Assembly: GCF_917563925.1 (NCBI RefSeq)
Contig: NZ_CAKJTJ010000005.1
Coordinates: 62,001 to 126,000 of the forward strand
DNA: 64,000 nucleotides
DNA from: Sutcliffiella rhizosphaerae
Lineage (GTDB): Bacteria; Bacillota; Bacilli; Bacillales; Bacillaceae_I
Direction: 5' to 3'
Part shown: piece by piece, positions 1 to 8,436 of the stretch
How positions within the stretch are numbered: the stretch's first letter is position 1
Layout of the letters: each line of letters begins with the position of its first letter
Made by a program: the position numbers and the translations under genes
Notes under the pieces: model-generated
Databases searched by the model: none
What the model was told of the DNA's origin: nothing
What the model saw: the letters and a program-made list of their open reading frames with translations, nothing else

Positions 1-1908
1 ATATTATTGACCAATCCTCATATGGAAAAGGATGGGGAGTTGCTTTTATGGAGAGAGTCGGTAGAAATAAAGCGAACCAGATACATTTTTCAAGATGTTT
101 TTTATGAAAAATTAACAGTGAAAAACTATTTTCCGAAGAGCGTAAGCTTTGATTTAAGTGTTCAAATGGATGTTGATTTTGCCGACATGTTTATTGTTCG
201 GGGCTTTCAAAATGGAGATATTGGAGAAAGAACTGGTCAGACGATAGATGGGGAGTCTTTAACTTTTCATTATCAAGGAGCAGATCAACTAGCCCGAAGA
301 ACATATGTAGAGTGGGACAAAAGAGCAAAATCTTTAGATAGCAACAAGGGGATAGTTACCTTTCATTTCTCATTAGAACATGAACAAGAAGAATGCATCA
401 CACTTAAAGTTATGCCTCAGCATGGTGACGATACAATAGGGGAGATATTACCTCCTGACATAGCGTTTAAAGAATTAAAGAAATCATATTCTCAATGGGA
501 TACTAACATAACGAAGGTGAAAACAGACTGCCTCCCCCTTCAGCGCTTGGTTGACAGAGGATTAGGTGATCTGCGTGTACTTTTGACAGATTTGGGTCAT
601 GGTAAGTTTCCGGTTGCAGGACTTCCTTGGTTTGGAGTTCCTTTCGGAAGAGATAGTTTGATTGCTGCTTTGCAAATGCTTGCGTTTCAACCTGAAGTTG
701 CAAAAGGGACAATATATACAATGGCAAGTAATCAAGGTACAAAGGTAGATCCTTGGAGAGATGAACAGCCTGGAAAAATAATGCATGAAATGCGGTTTGG
801 TGAGCTTGCTACAACAGAACAAATACCTTTCACTCCATACTACGGAACGATTGATGCTACACCACTATTTTTAGTTTTACTTTCTGAGTATGTAAAATGG
901 ACGGGGGATTTTAAGATAGCGGAAGATCTTAATCAAAACATAGAGGATGCATTGTCTTGGATTGACCGATACGGGGACAGAGATGATGACATATTTGTCG
1001 AATATCATCAAGAATCAAGTAAAGGGATTGCTAATCAAGGGTGGAAGGACTCAGGTGATTCCATCGTACACCGAAATGGGGATTATGCCACAACCCCAAT
1101 AGCCTTATCTGAAGTTCAAGGTTATGTTTACCAGGCAAAGATGGGTATTGCAAACATTTTTGAGAGCATAGGTCGAGAAGATGATGCGAAAGTATTAAGA
1201 GAGCAAAGCCGCCTGTTAAAGGACAAATTTGATGACGAATTTTGGATGGATGATGTAGATTTCTATGCTATTGCTTTGGATTCCGATAAAAGACAGGTAG
1301 GGACAATCACATCTAATCCCGGTCATTTATTGTTCACGGAAATGTTGGAGGAACGCAAAGCTAATGCGGTAATAGATACATTAATTTCTCCAAAAATGTT
1401 TTCAGGTTATGGAATCCGGACGATGGGTGAAGGGGAATCAGGATATAATCCAATGAGTTATCATGACGGGAGCATCTGGCCACATGATAATAGTTTGATT
1501 CTCCTAGGAATGTCCAAATTACAGCAGCAGGAAGCTGCAAATGTTGTAATTGAGGGATTAATACAGGCTGCATCCTATTTTGAGTATGATCGATTACCAG
1601 AATTGTTTTGTGGATACGGTAGTTCCATCGGTAAAGCAGTAAAATATCCAGTTGCATGCTCTCCACAAGCATGGGCTGCAGGTACCCCACTGGTTATGAT
1701 TCAAACCATTTTAGGACTGTTTCCAGATGCAATAAATAAAAAAATAGTCCTCAACCCTGTGTTACCAACTGGAATGAACATACTAGAAGTGGAAAAAATT
1801 AAAATCGCAACAGGTCATTTATCTGTAAAAGCAATAAAAACCGATAATGGAAAAGTGGAAGTTGTGATTTTAGAAAACACCACTGGTTTTGAAATAGCAG
1901 AAAATTAA
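1..1908 (+). CDS. Glycogen debranching-type amylo-alpha-1,6-glucosidase, 5' truncated by the window edge
   Basis: The reading frame is open from base 1 (first codons Ile-Leu-Leu-Thr-Asn-Pro), so the gene begins upstream; the TTG at base 7 is not a credible start. The visible 635 codons hold the end of an N-terminal beta-rich glycogen-debranching N domain and an (alpha/alpha)6-barrel glucosidase domain. The segment WFGVPFGRDSLIAALQ, near visible residue 210, is typical of the GDE C-terminal/GH-type catalytic domain, and later segments NPMSYHDGSIWPHDNSLI and ACSPQAWAAGTP fit the barrel active site. Known family members hydrolyse alpha-1,6 or related glucosidic linkages in the cytoplasm. The sugar ABC importer directly downstream suggests it acts on an imported oligosaccharide or glucoside; the actual substrate cannot be read from sequence. 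Confidence 0.85.
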   Translation: MLLTNPHMEKDGELLLWRESVEIKRTRYIFQDVFYEKLTVKNYFPKSVSFDLSVQMDVDFADMFIVRGFQNGDIGERTGQTIDGESLTFHYQGADQLARRTYVEWDKRAKSLDSNKGIVTFHFSLEHEQEECITLKVMPQHGDDTIGEILPPDIAFKELKKSYSQWDTNITKVKTDCLPLQRLVDRGLGDLRVLLTDLGHGKFPVAGLPWFGVPFGRDSLIAALQMLAFQPEVAKGTIYTMASNQGTKVDPWRDEQPGKIMHEMRFGELATTEQIPFTPYYGTIDATPLFLVLLSEYVKWTGDFKIAEDLNQNIEDALSWIDRYGDRDDDIFVEYHQESSKGIANQGWKDSGDSIVHRNGDYATTPIALSEVQGYVYQAKMGIANIFESIGREDDAKVLREQSRLLKDKFDDEFWMDDVDFYAIALDSDKRQVGTITSNPGHLLFTEMLEERKANAVIDTLISPKMFSGYGIRTMGEGESGYNPMSYHDGSIWPHDNSLILLGMSKLQQQEAANVVIEGLIQAASYFEYDRLPELFCGYGSSIGKAVKYPVACSPQAWAAGTPLVMIQTILGLFPDAINKKIVLNPVLPTGMNILEVEKIKIATGHLSVKAIKTDNGKVEVVILENTTGFEIAEN

Positions 1909-1990
1909 TTTGTATCCACGAAAAGAGTTTAAATGCCGACTTTTTACGGGTTCATTACAACTATCTTTTTAGAAAAAAGCCTTCATGTAA

Positions 1991-2006
1991 ATGCAAGCGT
2001 TTTCTT
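1991..2006 (+). promoter_or_regulatory. Candidate cre (CcpA catabolite-repression operator)
   Basis: ATGCAAGCGTTTTCTT matches the cre consensus WTGNAARCGNWWNCAW at all but one position (A to T near the end). It lies 134 bases before the start of the sugar-binding protein gene, so carbon-catabolite repression of the importer operon is likely by inference. Confidence 0.6.
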
Positions 2007-2139
2007 CCCGCGCTGTATTGTCTCTTGAGATATATCACGGAATAGAATCCTATTTCATGAAAAGTTCATGTGTAACTACTGGTTTCAGCAGAGGTTTTTC
2101 CTCTGATATATATATTAAAAATGAAAGAGGGGTTTTCAA

Positions 2140-3387
2140 ATGAAAGCGAAGAAATGGTTGGCAGTAATAGGGGTAACTACGATGCTTGTTGGTGGAGTAT
2201 TAACAGGTTGCAGTGGCAATAACAATTCTACTGGTAATGAATCCGGTGAAAATGTGGAGATTACCTTAGCTGGCTGGGGTGGAAATCCTTCAGAAACAAG
2301 ATTATTAAAAGAGGCTCTTGATGCATTCGAAGAGAAACATCCAAACATTAAGGTAAAACATGAAGTCATTTCGGATCAATATATGGATGTTATGAAAACA
2401 CGTTTAATTGGTGGGGAAGCACCAGATGTATTTTATTTGGATGCATTTGAAGCTCCTGCATTAATTGAAACGGGAGTACTAGAGCCACTTGATGGTTATG
2501 TAACAGATGATTTTGATGTAGAAGATTTTGAACAACCTTTATTAGAGGCTTTTCAGCATGATGGTGTCACATATGGATTCCCAAAAGACTATTCAACACT
2601 TGCATTATTCTATAACAAGAAAATGTTCGAAGATGCTGGTGTAGAGGTGCCTACTACTTGGGATGAAGTAAGAGAGGTATCTAAAGAATTATCAAAGGAT
2701 GGAGTTGTAGGTCTAGGAGTAGCACCTGAGTTAGCTAGAATGTACTATATTGCGGAATCATTGGGTGAAGAAGTAGTGAAAGATGGTAAAGCTAATTTTG
2801 GCCACGATAAAGTTATTGAAGCATTACAGCCAATCATTGACCAAAGAAATATAGATAAAACGTCAGCTCAGGCATCGGATGTAGGTGCAAACTGGGGTGG
2901 AGAAATGTTTGGCCAAGAAAAAGCAGCAATGGTCATTGAAGGGAACTGGGCAATTCCATTCTTAGAAGACACATTTCCGGATGTAGATTATGGCACAACA
3001 GAATTACCAACTATTAATGGTGAGCAATCAACAATGGCATACACAGTTGCTTATGTAATGAACGGTGCTTCTGAAAAGAAAGAGGCGTCTTGGAAATTAA
3101 TTGAATATTTAACTGGTCCTGAAGGAATGGAAATTTGGACTTCTAAAGGATTTGCATTACCTACTCGTAAGTCTGTCGCTGAAAAACTTGGGTTCGATCA
3201 GGACGAAAAACGTGCAGCATTAGTGGCTGGTGCATCCTACGCAACAGTGTGGGCAAATGGTGTTAACTTACCTACTATTATGAATAACTTTAACAACCAA
3301 TTCGTTTCAGCATTCCTTGGTCAAAGACCGTTAGATGAAGCGTTAAAAGAAGCAGAACAGCAAGCAAATCGTGAAATTGGTGAATAA
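2140..3387 (+). CDS. Sugar ABC transporter substrate-binding lipoprotein (family 1)
   Basis: This 415-residue protein starts at an ATG preceded by GAAAGAGGGG. Residues 1-24 form a lipoprotein signal peptide ending in the lipobox LTGC, with Cys24 the predicted lipidated residue, followed by a Ser/Asn-rich linker. The rest matches family 1 extracellular solute-binding proteins: ITLAGWGGNPSE at the mature N-terminus, GEAPDVFYLDAF, and TVAYVMNGASEKKEASWKLI near the C-terminus. Such proteins capture sugars or oligosaccharides outside the membrane and deliver them to MalF/MalG-type permeases, here encoded next. No ATPase gene is adjacent, as in many Bacillus sugar importers that share one MsmX-type ATPase. 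The ligand is unknown; the neighbouring debranching-type enzyme hints at an alpha-glucan-derived sugar. Confidence 0.9.
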   Translation: MKAKKWLAVIGVTTMLVGGVLTGCSGNNNSTGNESGENVEITLAGWGGNPSETRLLKEALDAFEEKHPNIKVKHEVISDQYMDVMKTRLIGGEAPDVFYLDAFEAPALIETGVLEPLDGYVTDDFDVEDFEQPLLEAFQHDGVTYGFPKDYSTLALFYNKKMFEDAGVEVPTTWDEVREVSKELSKDGVVGLGVAPELARMYYIAESLGEEVVKDGKANFGHDKVIEALQPIIDQRNIDKTSAQASDVGANWGGEMFGQEKAAMVIEGNWAIPFLEDTFPDVDYGTTELPTINGEQSTMAYTVAYVMNGASEKKEASWKLIEYLTGPEGMEIWTSKGFALPTRKSVAEKLGFDQDEKRAALVAGASYATVWANGVNLPTIMNNFNNQFVSAFLGQRPLDEALKEAEQQANREIGE

Positions 3388-3449
3388 TTTCACTGAAAAG
3401 CTAAATTTGGAGGCTGACATACTTTTTTGTCAGTCTTCAAGATTAGTTT

Positions 3450-3506
3450 TCTACTGATTTCTTTGTGAAGAAGAATATATTTCTTCTTTAGAAAGAGTTC
3501 AGTAGA
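3450..3506 (+). other. Large stem-loop between binding-protein and permease genes
   Basis: TCTACTGA at 3450-3457 pairs with TCAGTAGA at 3499-3506. The inner arms (GAAGAAGAA with TTCTTCTTT) extend the stem around a small AT loop. There is no T-run after it, so it looks like a 3' mRNA-stabilising or partial read-through structure rather than a terminator. Such structures often let the binding protein be made in excess over the permeases. Confidence 0.55.
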
Positions 3507-3540
3507 TCAAGAACTCTTGTTAGGAAAAGGAGTGAATTTT

Positions 3541-4446
3541 ATGAAGAAAAAACCTACCTATTCAAAGCGTTCATTAAGGGAAGCTACACAAGGCTACTCT
3601 TTTATGGCACCGACTTTATTTGTTTTGGCATTATTTATTATCGGTCCTATCCTTTATGCATTTTTCTTATCTTTTCATAAGGTACAACTATTAGGCACAG
3701 CAACCTATGACTTTGTGGGTTTAAGTAATTTCACCAATATAACAGATGATGGTCGTGCGTTACGGGCTTTATGGAACACATTTAAATATGTCATTATAGT
3801 AGTACCAACACAAACACTACTTGCTCTTATTTTAGCTGCAACACTTAATGCTGGGTTAAAGGGACAAAGCTTTTTCCGTATTGTTTACTTTCTCCCAACA
3901 TTAACATCATCAGCTGTGCTTACATTAATATTTATGTGGATGTACAATCAAAATGGATTAGTAAACAAATTATTATCAATAATTGGACTGCCAGGTTATA
4001 ACTGGATTGGCGATCCAAGTGTTGCCTTAACAGCAATAATGATAATGAATATTTGGGCAACAGCTCCGTTTTTTATGGTCATCTATCTTGCGGCACTTCA
4101 GGATATCCCGGAATCACTTTATGAAGCAGCTGAATTGGATGGAGCAAATGCTTTCAAAAAATTTCTTTATATTACAGTTCCTAATCTGCGTCCCGTCACA
4201 TCATTTGTCGTGATAATGGGTTTAATTGGGACATTCCAATTGTTTGATCAATCATTTATCTTCTCTGGAGGTTCTGGTGGTCCTGATAACTCTACATTGA
4301 CAGTAGTATTATTAATCTATCAATATGCTTTCAAGAGCCTAGGAACTATGGGATATGCAGCAGCGATCGCTGTTATGCTTTCCTTGGTAATACTAGTCGC
4401 TACCTTGTTACAACGTAAATTTTCTAAAGAAGAATCATTATATTAA
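3541..4446 (+). CDS. Sugar ABC transporter permease, MalF type
   Basis: The protein has 301 residues from the ATG at 3541, chosen because AAAGGAGTG ends about 7 bases upstream; an in-frame TTG at 3517 has no such site. Six hydrophobic segments are visible, beginning with SFMAPTLFVLALFIIGPILY. The cytoplasmic EAA loop reads EAAELDGANAFKKF, which docks onto the shared ATPase. It is the first of two membrane subunits of the importer, separated from the binding-protein gene by a stem-loop and from the second permease by 12 bases. Confidence 0.9.
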   Translation: MKKKPTYSKRSLREATQGYSFMAPTLFVLALFIIGPILYAFFLSFHKVQLLGTATYDFVGLSNFTNITDDGRALRALWNTFKYVIIVVPTQTLLALILAATLNAGLKGQSFFRIVYFLPTLTSSAVLTLIFMWMYNQNGLVNKLLSIIGLPGYNWIGDPSVALTAIMIMNIWATAPFFMVIYLAALQDIPESLYEAAELDGANAFKKFLYITVPNLRPVTSFVVIMGLIGTFQLFDQSFIFSGGSGGPDNSTLTVVLLIYQYAFKSLGTMGYAAAIAVMLSLVILVATLLQRKFSKEESLY

Positions 4447-4458
4447 GGGGGCTGCAGT

Positions 4459-5283
4459 ATGAAGAAGCTAAACATTGGAAAAACGCTTTTATACGGGATA
4501 TTGGGAATATATGCGATCGTTACGTTGGTTCCTTTTATATGGGCAGTCTCTTCCTCCTTTAAAACTTTAGAAGAGATTGTAAGTGGTTCTTTAAATTTTA
4601 TTCCTAAAAATTTCACCTTTGAAAACTATAAGCAAATATTTTTAGAACAAGAACTCTTTCCAAGATGGTTACTAAACAGTGTTGTAATTGCAGTTGCAGG
4701 TACATCACTTAACTTGTTGTTTAACTCAATGGCAGGATATGCATTAGCCCGTTTGAGCTTTCCAGGCAGAAAAACATTATTTATTATTATCTTGGCTGTT
4801 TTAATGATACCAGCTCAAGTAACAATGATACCGAACTATCTTATTCTTCGTGAACTTGGTTGGTTGAATTCTTATCAAGGAATGATTGTACCAGCAATGA
4901 TTAATGCTACCTTTATTTTTATGATGCGTCAGTTTTTTATTAACTTTCCAAAAGAGCTGGAAGAAGCAGCAGAGATGGATGGACTCTGTCGATTTGGAAC
5001 CTTTTTCAAAATCGTTTTACCACTTGCAAAACCAGCACTTGCAGCCCAAGCAATCTTTGTATTTATGGGATTTTGGAATGATTTCATGCGACCATTAATC
5101 ATTTTGTCAGACCCTTCTATGTTTACGTTGCCTTTAGGATTAAATACCTTTAAAGGGCAATATATTAGCTATTGGAACTATATAATGGCAGCCTCGATGG
5201 TCTTTACGTTGCCGGTACTGTTGATTTATGGTTTCTTTAATCGTTATTTTATTAAAGGGATATCTTTTACAGGTGGAAAGTGA
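4459..5283 (+). CDS. Sugar ABC transporter permease, MalG type
   Basis: This is a 274-residue inner-membrane protein with six predicted helices, starting at an ATG 12 bases after the preceding permease and behind AAGGGGGCT. The EAA loop EAAEMDGLCRFGTFFKI, the N-terminal segment LVPFIWAVSSSFKT and the C-terminal YFIKGISFTGGK are characteristic of MalG/MsmG/CUT1 permeases. It pairs with the upstream MalF-type subunit to form the translocation pore. It is the last gene of the importer operon, followed by a terminator at 5386-5420. Confidence 0.9.
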   Translation: MKKLNIGKTLLYGILGIYAIVTLVPFIWAVSSSFKTLEEIVSGSLNFIPKNFTFENYKQIFLEQELFPRWLLNSVVIAVAGTSLNLLFNSMAGYALARLSFPGRKTLFIIILAVLMIPAQVTMIPNYLILRELGWLNSYQGMIVPAMINATFIFMMRQFFINFPKELEEAAEMDGLCRFGTFFKIVLPLAKPALAAQAIFVFMGFWNDFMRPLIILSDPSMFTLPLGLNTFKGQYISYWNYIMAASMVFTLPVLLIYGFFNRYFIKGISFTGGK

Positions 5284-5385
5284 AAAATCAACCTAACTGT
5301 ACGGAACCCCCCAGTTCTGCTTTTTGGTGTTGTTCTTGGTCCCCTTTTGCACTTTTGATAAAAAGTATATACTAGGAGAAAGATA

Positions 5386-5420
5386 AAAACAGGGCTAAAG
5401 CACAGGCCCTGTTTTTGTTT
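5386..5420 (+). terminator. Rho-independent terminator, sugar importer operon
   Basis: AAAACAGGGC at 5386-5395 pairs perfectly with GCCCTGTTTT at 5406-5415, followed by a T-rich run. The A-rich 5' flank means it can also serve the gene arriving on the minus strand. Confidence 0.85.
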
Positions 5421-5437
5421 TCTTTTATAAGGTATTT

Positions 5438-5785
5438 TTAATCTCTACCATAGCTGACATCTTTGTCTGGATGTGTAAAAGGAACACCTTGAGGTTTTTT
5501 CTGTTTTTCAATCAGTTCACGGTTTTCAGTAGAATTCCAGCCAATATCATTAGTTGGATGTACCCATTGATCCCCTGCCATAACTTCCGGATCGACTTCC
5601 TCGCTCCAATTATTCAATGGGGACTCTTCTGAATTATAAAGGCTGTCACCAATTACTACTCCCTGTTCATTGATAAATGGGGGCTGCATTTTTACTTTCG
5701 ACCCTTTAAAAGAAGGTGAATTAATTTGGTGTGGCATTGTTTCCTCTAAATATGGTTCTTTGAGGGGATTATCTTTTTTTGACAT
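5438..5785 (-). CDS. Small hydrophilic protein, DUF3905-like
   Basis: The protein has 115 residues from the minus-strand ATG at 5785. GGAGGTGAT sits 6 bases upstream, which fixes the start; a much longer frame extending upstream begins in noncoding sequence and is not credible. The sequence is acidic and polar, with VKMQPPFINEQGVVIGDS, ESPLNNWSEEVDPEVMAGDQ and WVHPTNDIGWNSTENREL. From memory this matches the DUF3905 family of Bacillus proteins of unknown function; it has no signal peptide or membrane segment. It converges on the sugar importer operon and shares its terminator region. Confidence 0.75.
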   Translation of the reverse strand: MSKKDNPLKEPYLEETMPHQINSPSFKGSKVKMQPPFINEQGVVIGDSLYNSEESPLNNWSEEVDPEVMAGDQWVHPTNDIGWNSTENRELIEKQKKPQGVPFTHPDKDVSYGRD

Positions 5786-5919
5786 GATTACATCACCTCC
5801 AATAGTTTGTATAGCTATAGCATTTTCAAAAAATAAATAAGTATGTGAGGTAATAGTAAAGTGGCTATAAGGAATTTGAAAATAAATATTGGGCAAATTA
5901 ATTGTAGGGGGTGATGGTA

Positions 5920-6075
5920 GTGGCGAAAAGGAAAGTTGCACATGATGCGGCAAAAAATAATAATAAAACTCCAAAGGAAAGCTTACCAGATACAGAGTTC
6001 TCTGCGGAATATGATAAAGAAGATATGATTCGAGGTGCAAATCGCAATTCGAAAAAAGGCAGGCAAGGTAAATAG
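5920..6075 (+). CDS. Small basic hypothetical protein (51 aa)
   Basis: The likely start is the GTG at 5920, giving residues (V)AKRKVAHDAAKNNNK and ending NRNSKKGRQGK; AGGGGGTG ends 6 bases upstream. An in-frame ATG at 5914 lies directly against that ribosome site and is less likely. The protein is highly polar and Lys/Asn/Asp-rich, with no Cys, signal peptide or membrane helix, which resembles small spore-core proteins in composition. I do not recognise a family. It is followed 11 bases later by another tiny gene, and the two are probably cotranscribed. Confidence 0.6.
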   Translation: MAKRKVAHDAAKNNNKTPKESLPDTEFSAEYDKEDMIRGANRNSKKGRQGK

Positions 6076-6086
6076 GAGGCTAAACG

Positions 6087-6257
6087 ATGAAAGGACAAAC
6101 TAAAAAACAAAAGCAAGCCCATAAGGCGGACCATGCTATTTCCCACGAAAGTTTAAAGGAAGAATTTGGTCCGGAATTTGGAGATCCAAATGCCGCAAAA
6201 GCATTTGAAGCTGCAATAGAGTCCATGAATCAAAAAAAAAATAATAAAAAATGCTAG
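6087..6257 (+). CDS. Small hypothetical protein (56 aa)
   Basis: It starts at the ATG at 6087 with AGGAGG 7 bases upstream, a strong site that overlaps the stop of the preceding small gene. The N-terminus MKGQTKKQKQAHKADH is basic, and the centre ESLKEEFGPEFGDPNAAKAF is acidic and helical. The C-terminal codons and stop lie inside an inverted repeat that also works as a terminator for the opposite strand. No family is recognised; a small spore-associated or stress protein is a guess only. Confidence 0.6.
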   Translation: MKGQTKKQKQAHKADHAISHESLKEEFGPEFGDPNAAKAFEAAIESMNQKKNNKKC

Positions 6258-6274
6258 CAAATCAGCTAGCATTT
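6231..6274 (-). terminator. Rho-independent terminator for the minus-strand radical SAM gene
   Basis: AAATGCTAGC (6249-6258) and GCTAGCATTT (6265-6274) form a perfect 10-bp stem with a 6-base loop. Read on the minus strand it is followed by a long U-rich tract. It overlaps the 3' end of the small plus-strand gene. Confidence 0.65.
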
Positions 6275-6373
6275 AGACTGTTGACAAACGCTGGTATATC
6301 TTGATATGCGCCCATTCTTAACCTCTCACTCAAAGGCTTGTATCTCGACTGACAAGCGTTTGCGACTAGTCTA
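6274..6373. repeat. Long imperfect inverted repeat resembling the ends of the GC-rich repeat family
   Basis: The left arm (6274-6294, begins TAGACTGTTGACAAAC) is the near reverse complement of the right arm (6351-6373, ends GCGACTAGTCTA). The left arm is also the reverse complement of the 3' end of the repeat at 21229-21445 (GTTTGTCAACAGTCT). It may be a shortened relative that kept only the ends. Confidence 0.45.
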
Positions 6374-6409
6374 ATTTAATGTAGTGTTTTTAAACCGAAT
6401 ATAAGCGAA

Positions 6410-8161
6410 TCAGCTTGCAGTATGATTAATTGGAAACAATTCGGTTTTATTTTGTGATTGATTAAAGTATATCAGTACATAGCTTTCGGCAGCTTTGATA
6501 GTACCTGAGTCCATAAAGTAAGCATAATCAAAATGAACAGACTCTATCATTGTATGCTTATATAGTTCTTTTTCATTTAACTTTAGAGCCATAAACTCCT
6601 GGCCAAGTGAGTTTGGATCCTGTAATATCTGCTTGTAAAGGTCTGTTCGTATATTCTTGGCTAGTCTGTCTTCCCACCATGGTTTACGCGGTTTGAATTT
6701 TTGATGACGAAGATAATCATACTTCATTAAGCTTTCAATTACAGTTAATGTGTCTTGATCCTCATTTTTCAAAAATGCATATAGTCGCTTGTAAAGATCT
6801 TCTAATTGATGCCCGATTCTGGACCAGCCTTCCTTGTCCCAAAAAGATCCGAAATTCTGAAAGAAATCAAAGGGAGTTTCAAATACTTTTGTGACAAGAT
6901 GCTCCACCGTCGTATCCATTCTGTGATCATTCCAATACTTTTCTAGGACATCTTCTACTTGTTTAATTCGGATAATATCATCAAAGCTTAATACATTATT
7001 GCCTAATATCTCATATGGGGCATGATCCATATAAACATATTGATGATCCTTAGATCTAATACGTAATCCTGTACCCCTCAACATCTTTAAAAAGCCCAGC
7101 TGAAGCTCTTCTGGCCGCATCGCAAATACATCATTAAAGGTTTTCTTGAAGGAATGATAATCTTCTTCTGGTAATCCTGCTATAAGATCAAGATGTTGAT
7201 CAATTTTCCCTCCATCTTTCACCATTGTAACAGTCCGTGAAAGCTTAGAAAAATTTTGTTTTCTCATTACTAATTCATTAGTTGCGTCGTTGGTCGATTG
7301 TACCCCAATTTCAAAACGGAAGAGTCCTGCTGGAGCTTCTTTGTTTAGAAATTCAATTACTTCTGGGCGCATAATATCTGCTGTAATTTCAAACTGAAAA
7401 ACAGTTCCTGGTAGATGTTCATCAATTAAAAAACGGAACATCTCCATGGCATAACTACGACTAATATTGAATGTTCGATCAACAAATTTAATCGTTTTAG
7501 CGCCATTTTCCATAAGAAAGCGGATGTCTTCTTTTACTTTTTCTCTGTCAAAGTATCTAACACCGACTTCAATAGAAGAAAGGCAAAATTGACAACTGAA
7601 AGGACATCCTCTACTCGTTTCAAAATAGGTAACCCTCTTAGAAAGTTGATTTACATCCTCATCAAAACGATAAGGGGAAGGTAATAGTTTTAAGTCGACT
7701 TTGTTTCTTTGGGGGGATATTTTCTTTTCTGCTCCCTCACGATAGGCAAGTCCACTTATAGAGGCAAAGTTTCTTTCACCCTCAATTTCTTTCAGTAGTT
7801 GTTTAAAGGTAATTTCCCCTTCACCAAGAACGATAAAATCTACATCATTTAAGCGATCTAGCCATTCGGAGACATCATAGGTAACCTCTGGTCCTCCTAA
7901 TACAAGGATTAGTTTAGGATTTATCTTTTTCAGCATACTCATGACCTTAATTGTTTCTTCGATATTCCAAATATAGCAGCTGAAACCAATGACATCAGCT
8001 TTTCTTTGTATGAGATCCGCAACAATATTCATGACAGGATCTTTTATAGTGTATTCAACCAATTCTATCGTGTATTCAGGATCTGCATAAGCTTTCAAAT
8101 AACGGATGGCAAGGTTGGTATGGATGTATTTTGCATTTAGTGTTGTAGCAATTATTTTCAT
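6410..8161 (-). CDS. B12-binding domain radical SAM protein
   Basis: The protein has 583 residues. The N-terminal ~130 residues form a cobalamin-binding-like Rossmann domain (VIGFSCYIWNIEETI, LVLGGPEVTYDVSEW, VLGEGEITF). It is followed by a radical SAM core whose 4Fe-4S motif is Cys186-x3-Cys190-x2-Cys193 in RGCPFSCQFC. The C-terminal ~200 residues resemble the DUF4080 extension found in this Bacillus subfamily. Known relatives of the BchE/P-methylase class methylate or rearrange unactivated carbons, but for this subfamily the substrate is unknown. The gene stands alone, divergent from the sporulation kinase gene. Confidence 0.85.
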   Translation of the reverse strand: MKIIATTLNAKYIHTNLAIRYLKAYADPEYTIELVEYTIKDPVMNIVADLIQRKADVIGFSCYIWNIEETIKVMSMLKKINPKLILVLGGPEVTYDVSEWLDRLNDVDFIVLGEGEITFKQLLKEIEGERNFASISGLAYREGAEKKISPQRNKVDLKLLPSPYRFDEDVNQLSKRVTYFETSRGCPFSCQFCLSSIEVGVRYFDREKVKEDIRFLMENGAKTIKFVDRTFNISRSYAMEMFRFLIDEHLPGTVFQFEITADIMRPEVIEFLNKEAPAGLFRFEIGVQSTNDATNELVMRKQNFSKLSRTVTMVKDGGKIDQHLDLIAGLPEEDYHSFKKTFNDVFAMRPEELQLGFLKMLRGTGLRIRSKDHQYVYMDHAPYEILGNNVLSFDDIIRIKQVEDVLEKYWNDHRMDTTVEHLVTKVFETPFDFFQNFGSFWDKEGWSRIGHQLEDLYKRLYAFLKNEDQDTLTVIESLMKYDYLRHQKFKPRKPWWEDRLAKNIRTDLYKQILQDPNSLGQEFMALKLNEKELYKHTMIESVHFDYAYFMDSGTIKAAESYVLIYFNQSQNKTELFPINHTAS

Positions 8162-8436
8162 GGTTACCCCATCAAACTCCTATACTATTTTGTATAACTT
8201 AACTATTTTATCACAATTAGAGTTAGCAAGTAATAGTGAAATCGGGACTACTCCCTTGAACATCATTTTATCATTATCAACATTATCGCATTAAATATTA
8301 CAAAATGATTTCTGAAATGACTTTTATATTGCGTTAAATGTTGAACAAAGGATTTATCCGAAGAAATGTAGAAGTTTAGTGGGATAGTTAATTGCCTGAT
8401 TTGCCTACTAAATAATTGATAAGTGGGGGAAGATGA

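Noticed and set aside
562-822. Antisense ORFs inside large genes, for example this one
   Set aside because: They have no ribosome sites and composition expected from the opposite strand of the true genes.
5786-6040. Upstream extension of the minus-strand DUF3905-like gene
   Set aside because: It runs antisense across a real small gene, has no ribosome site at its start, and the strong GGAGGTGAT site marks the ATG at 5785.
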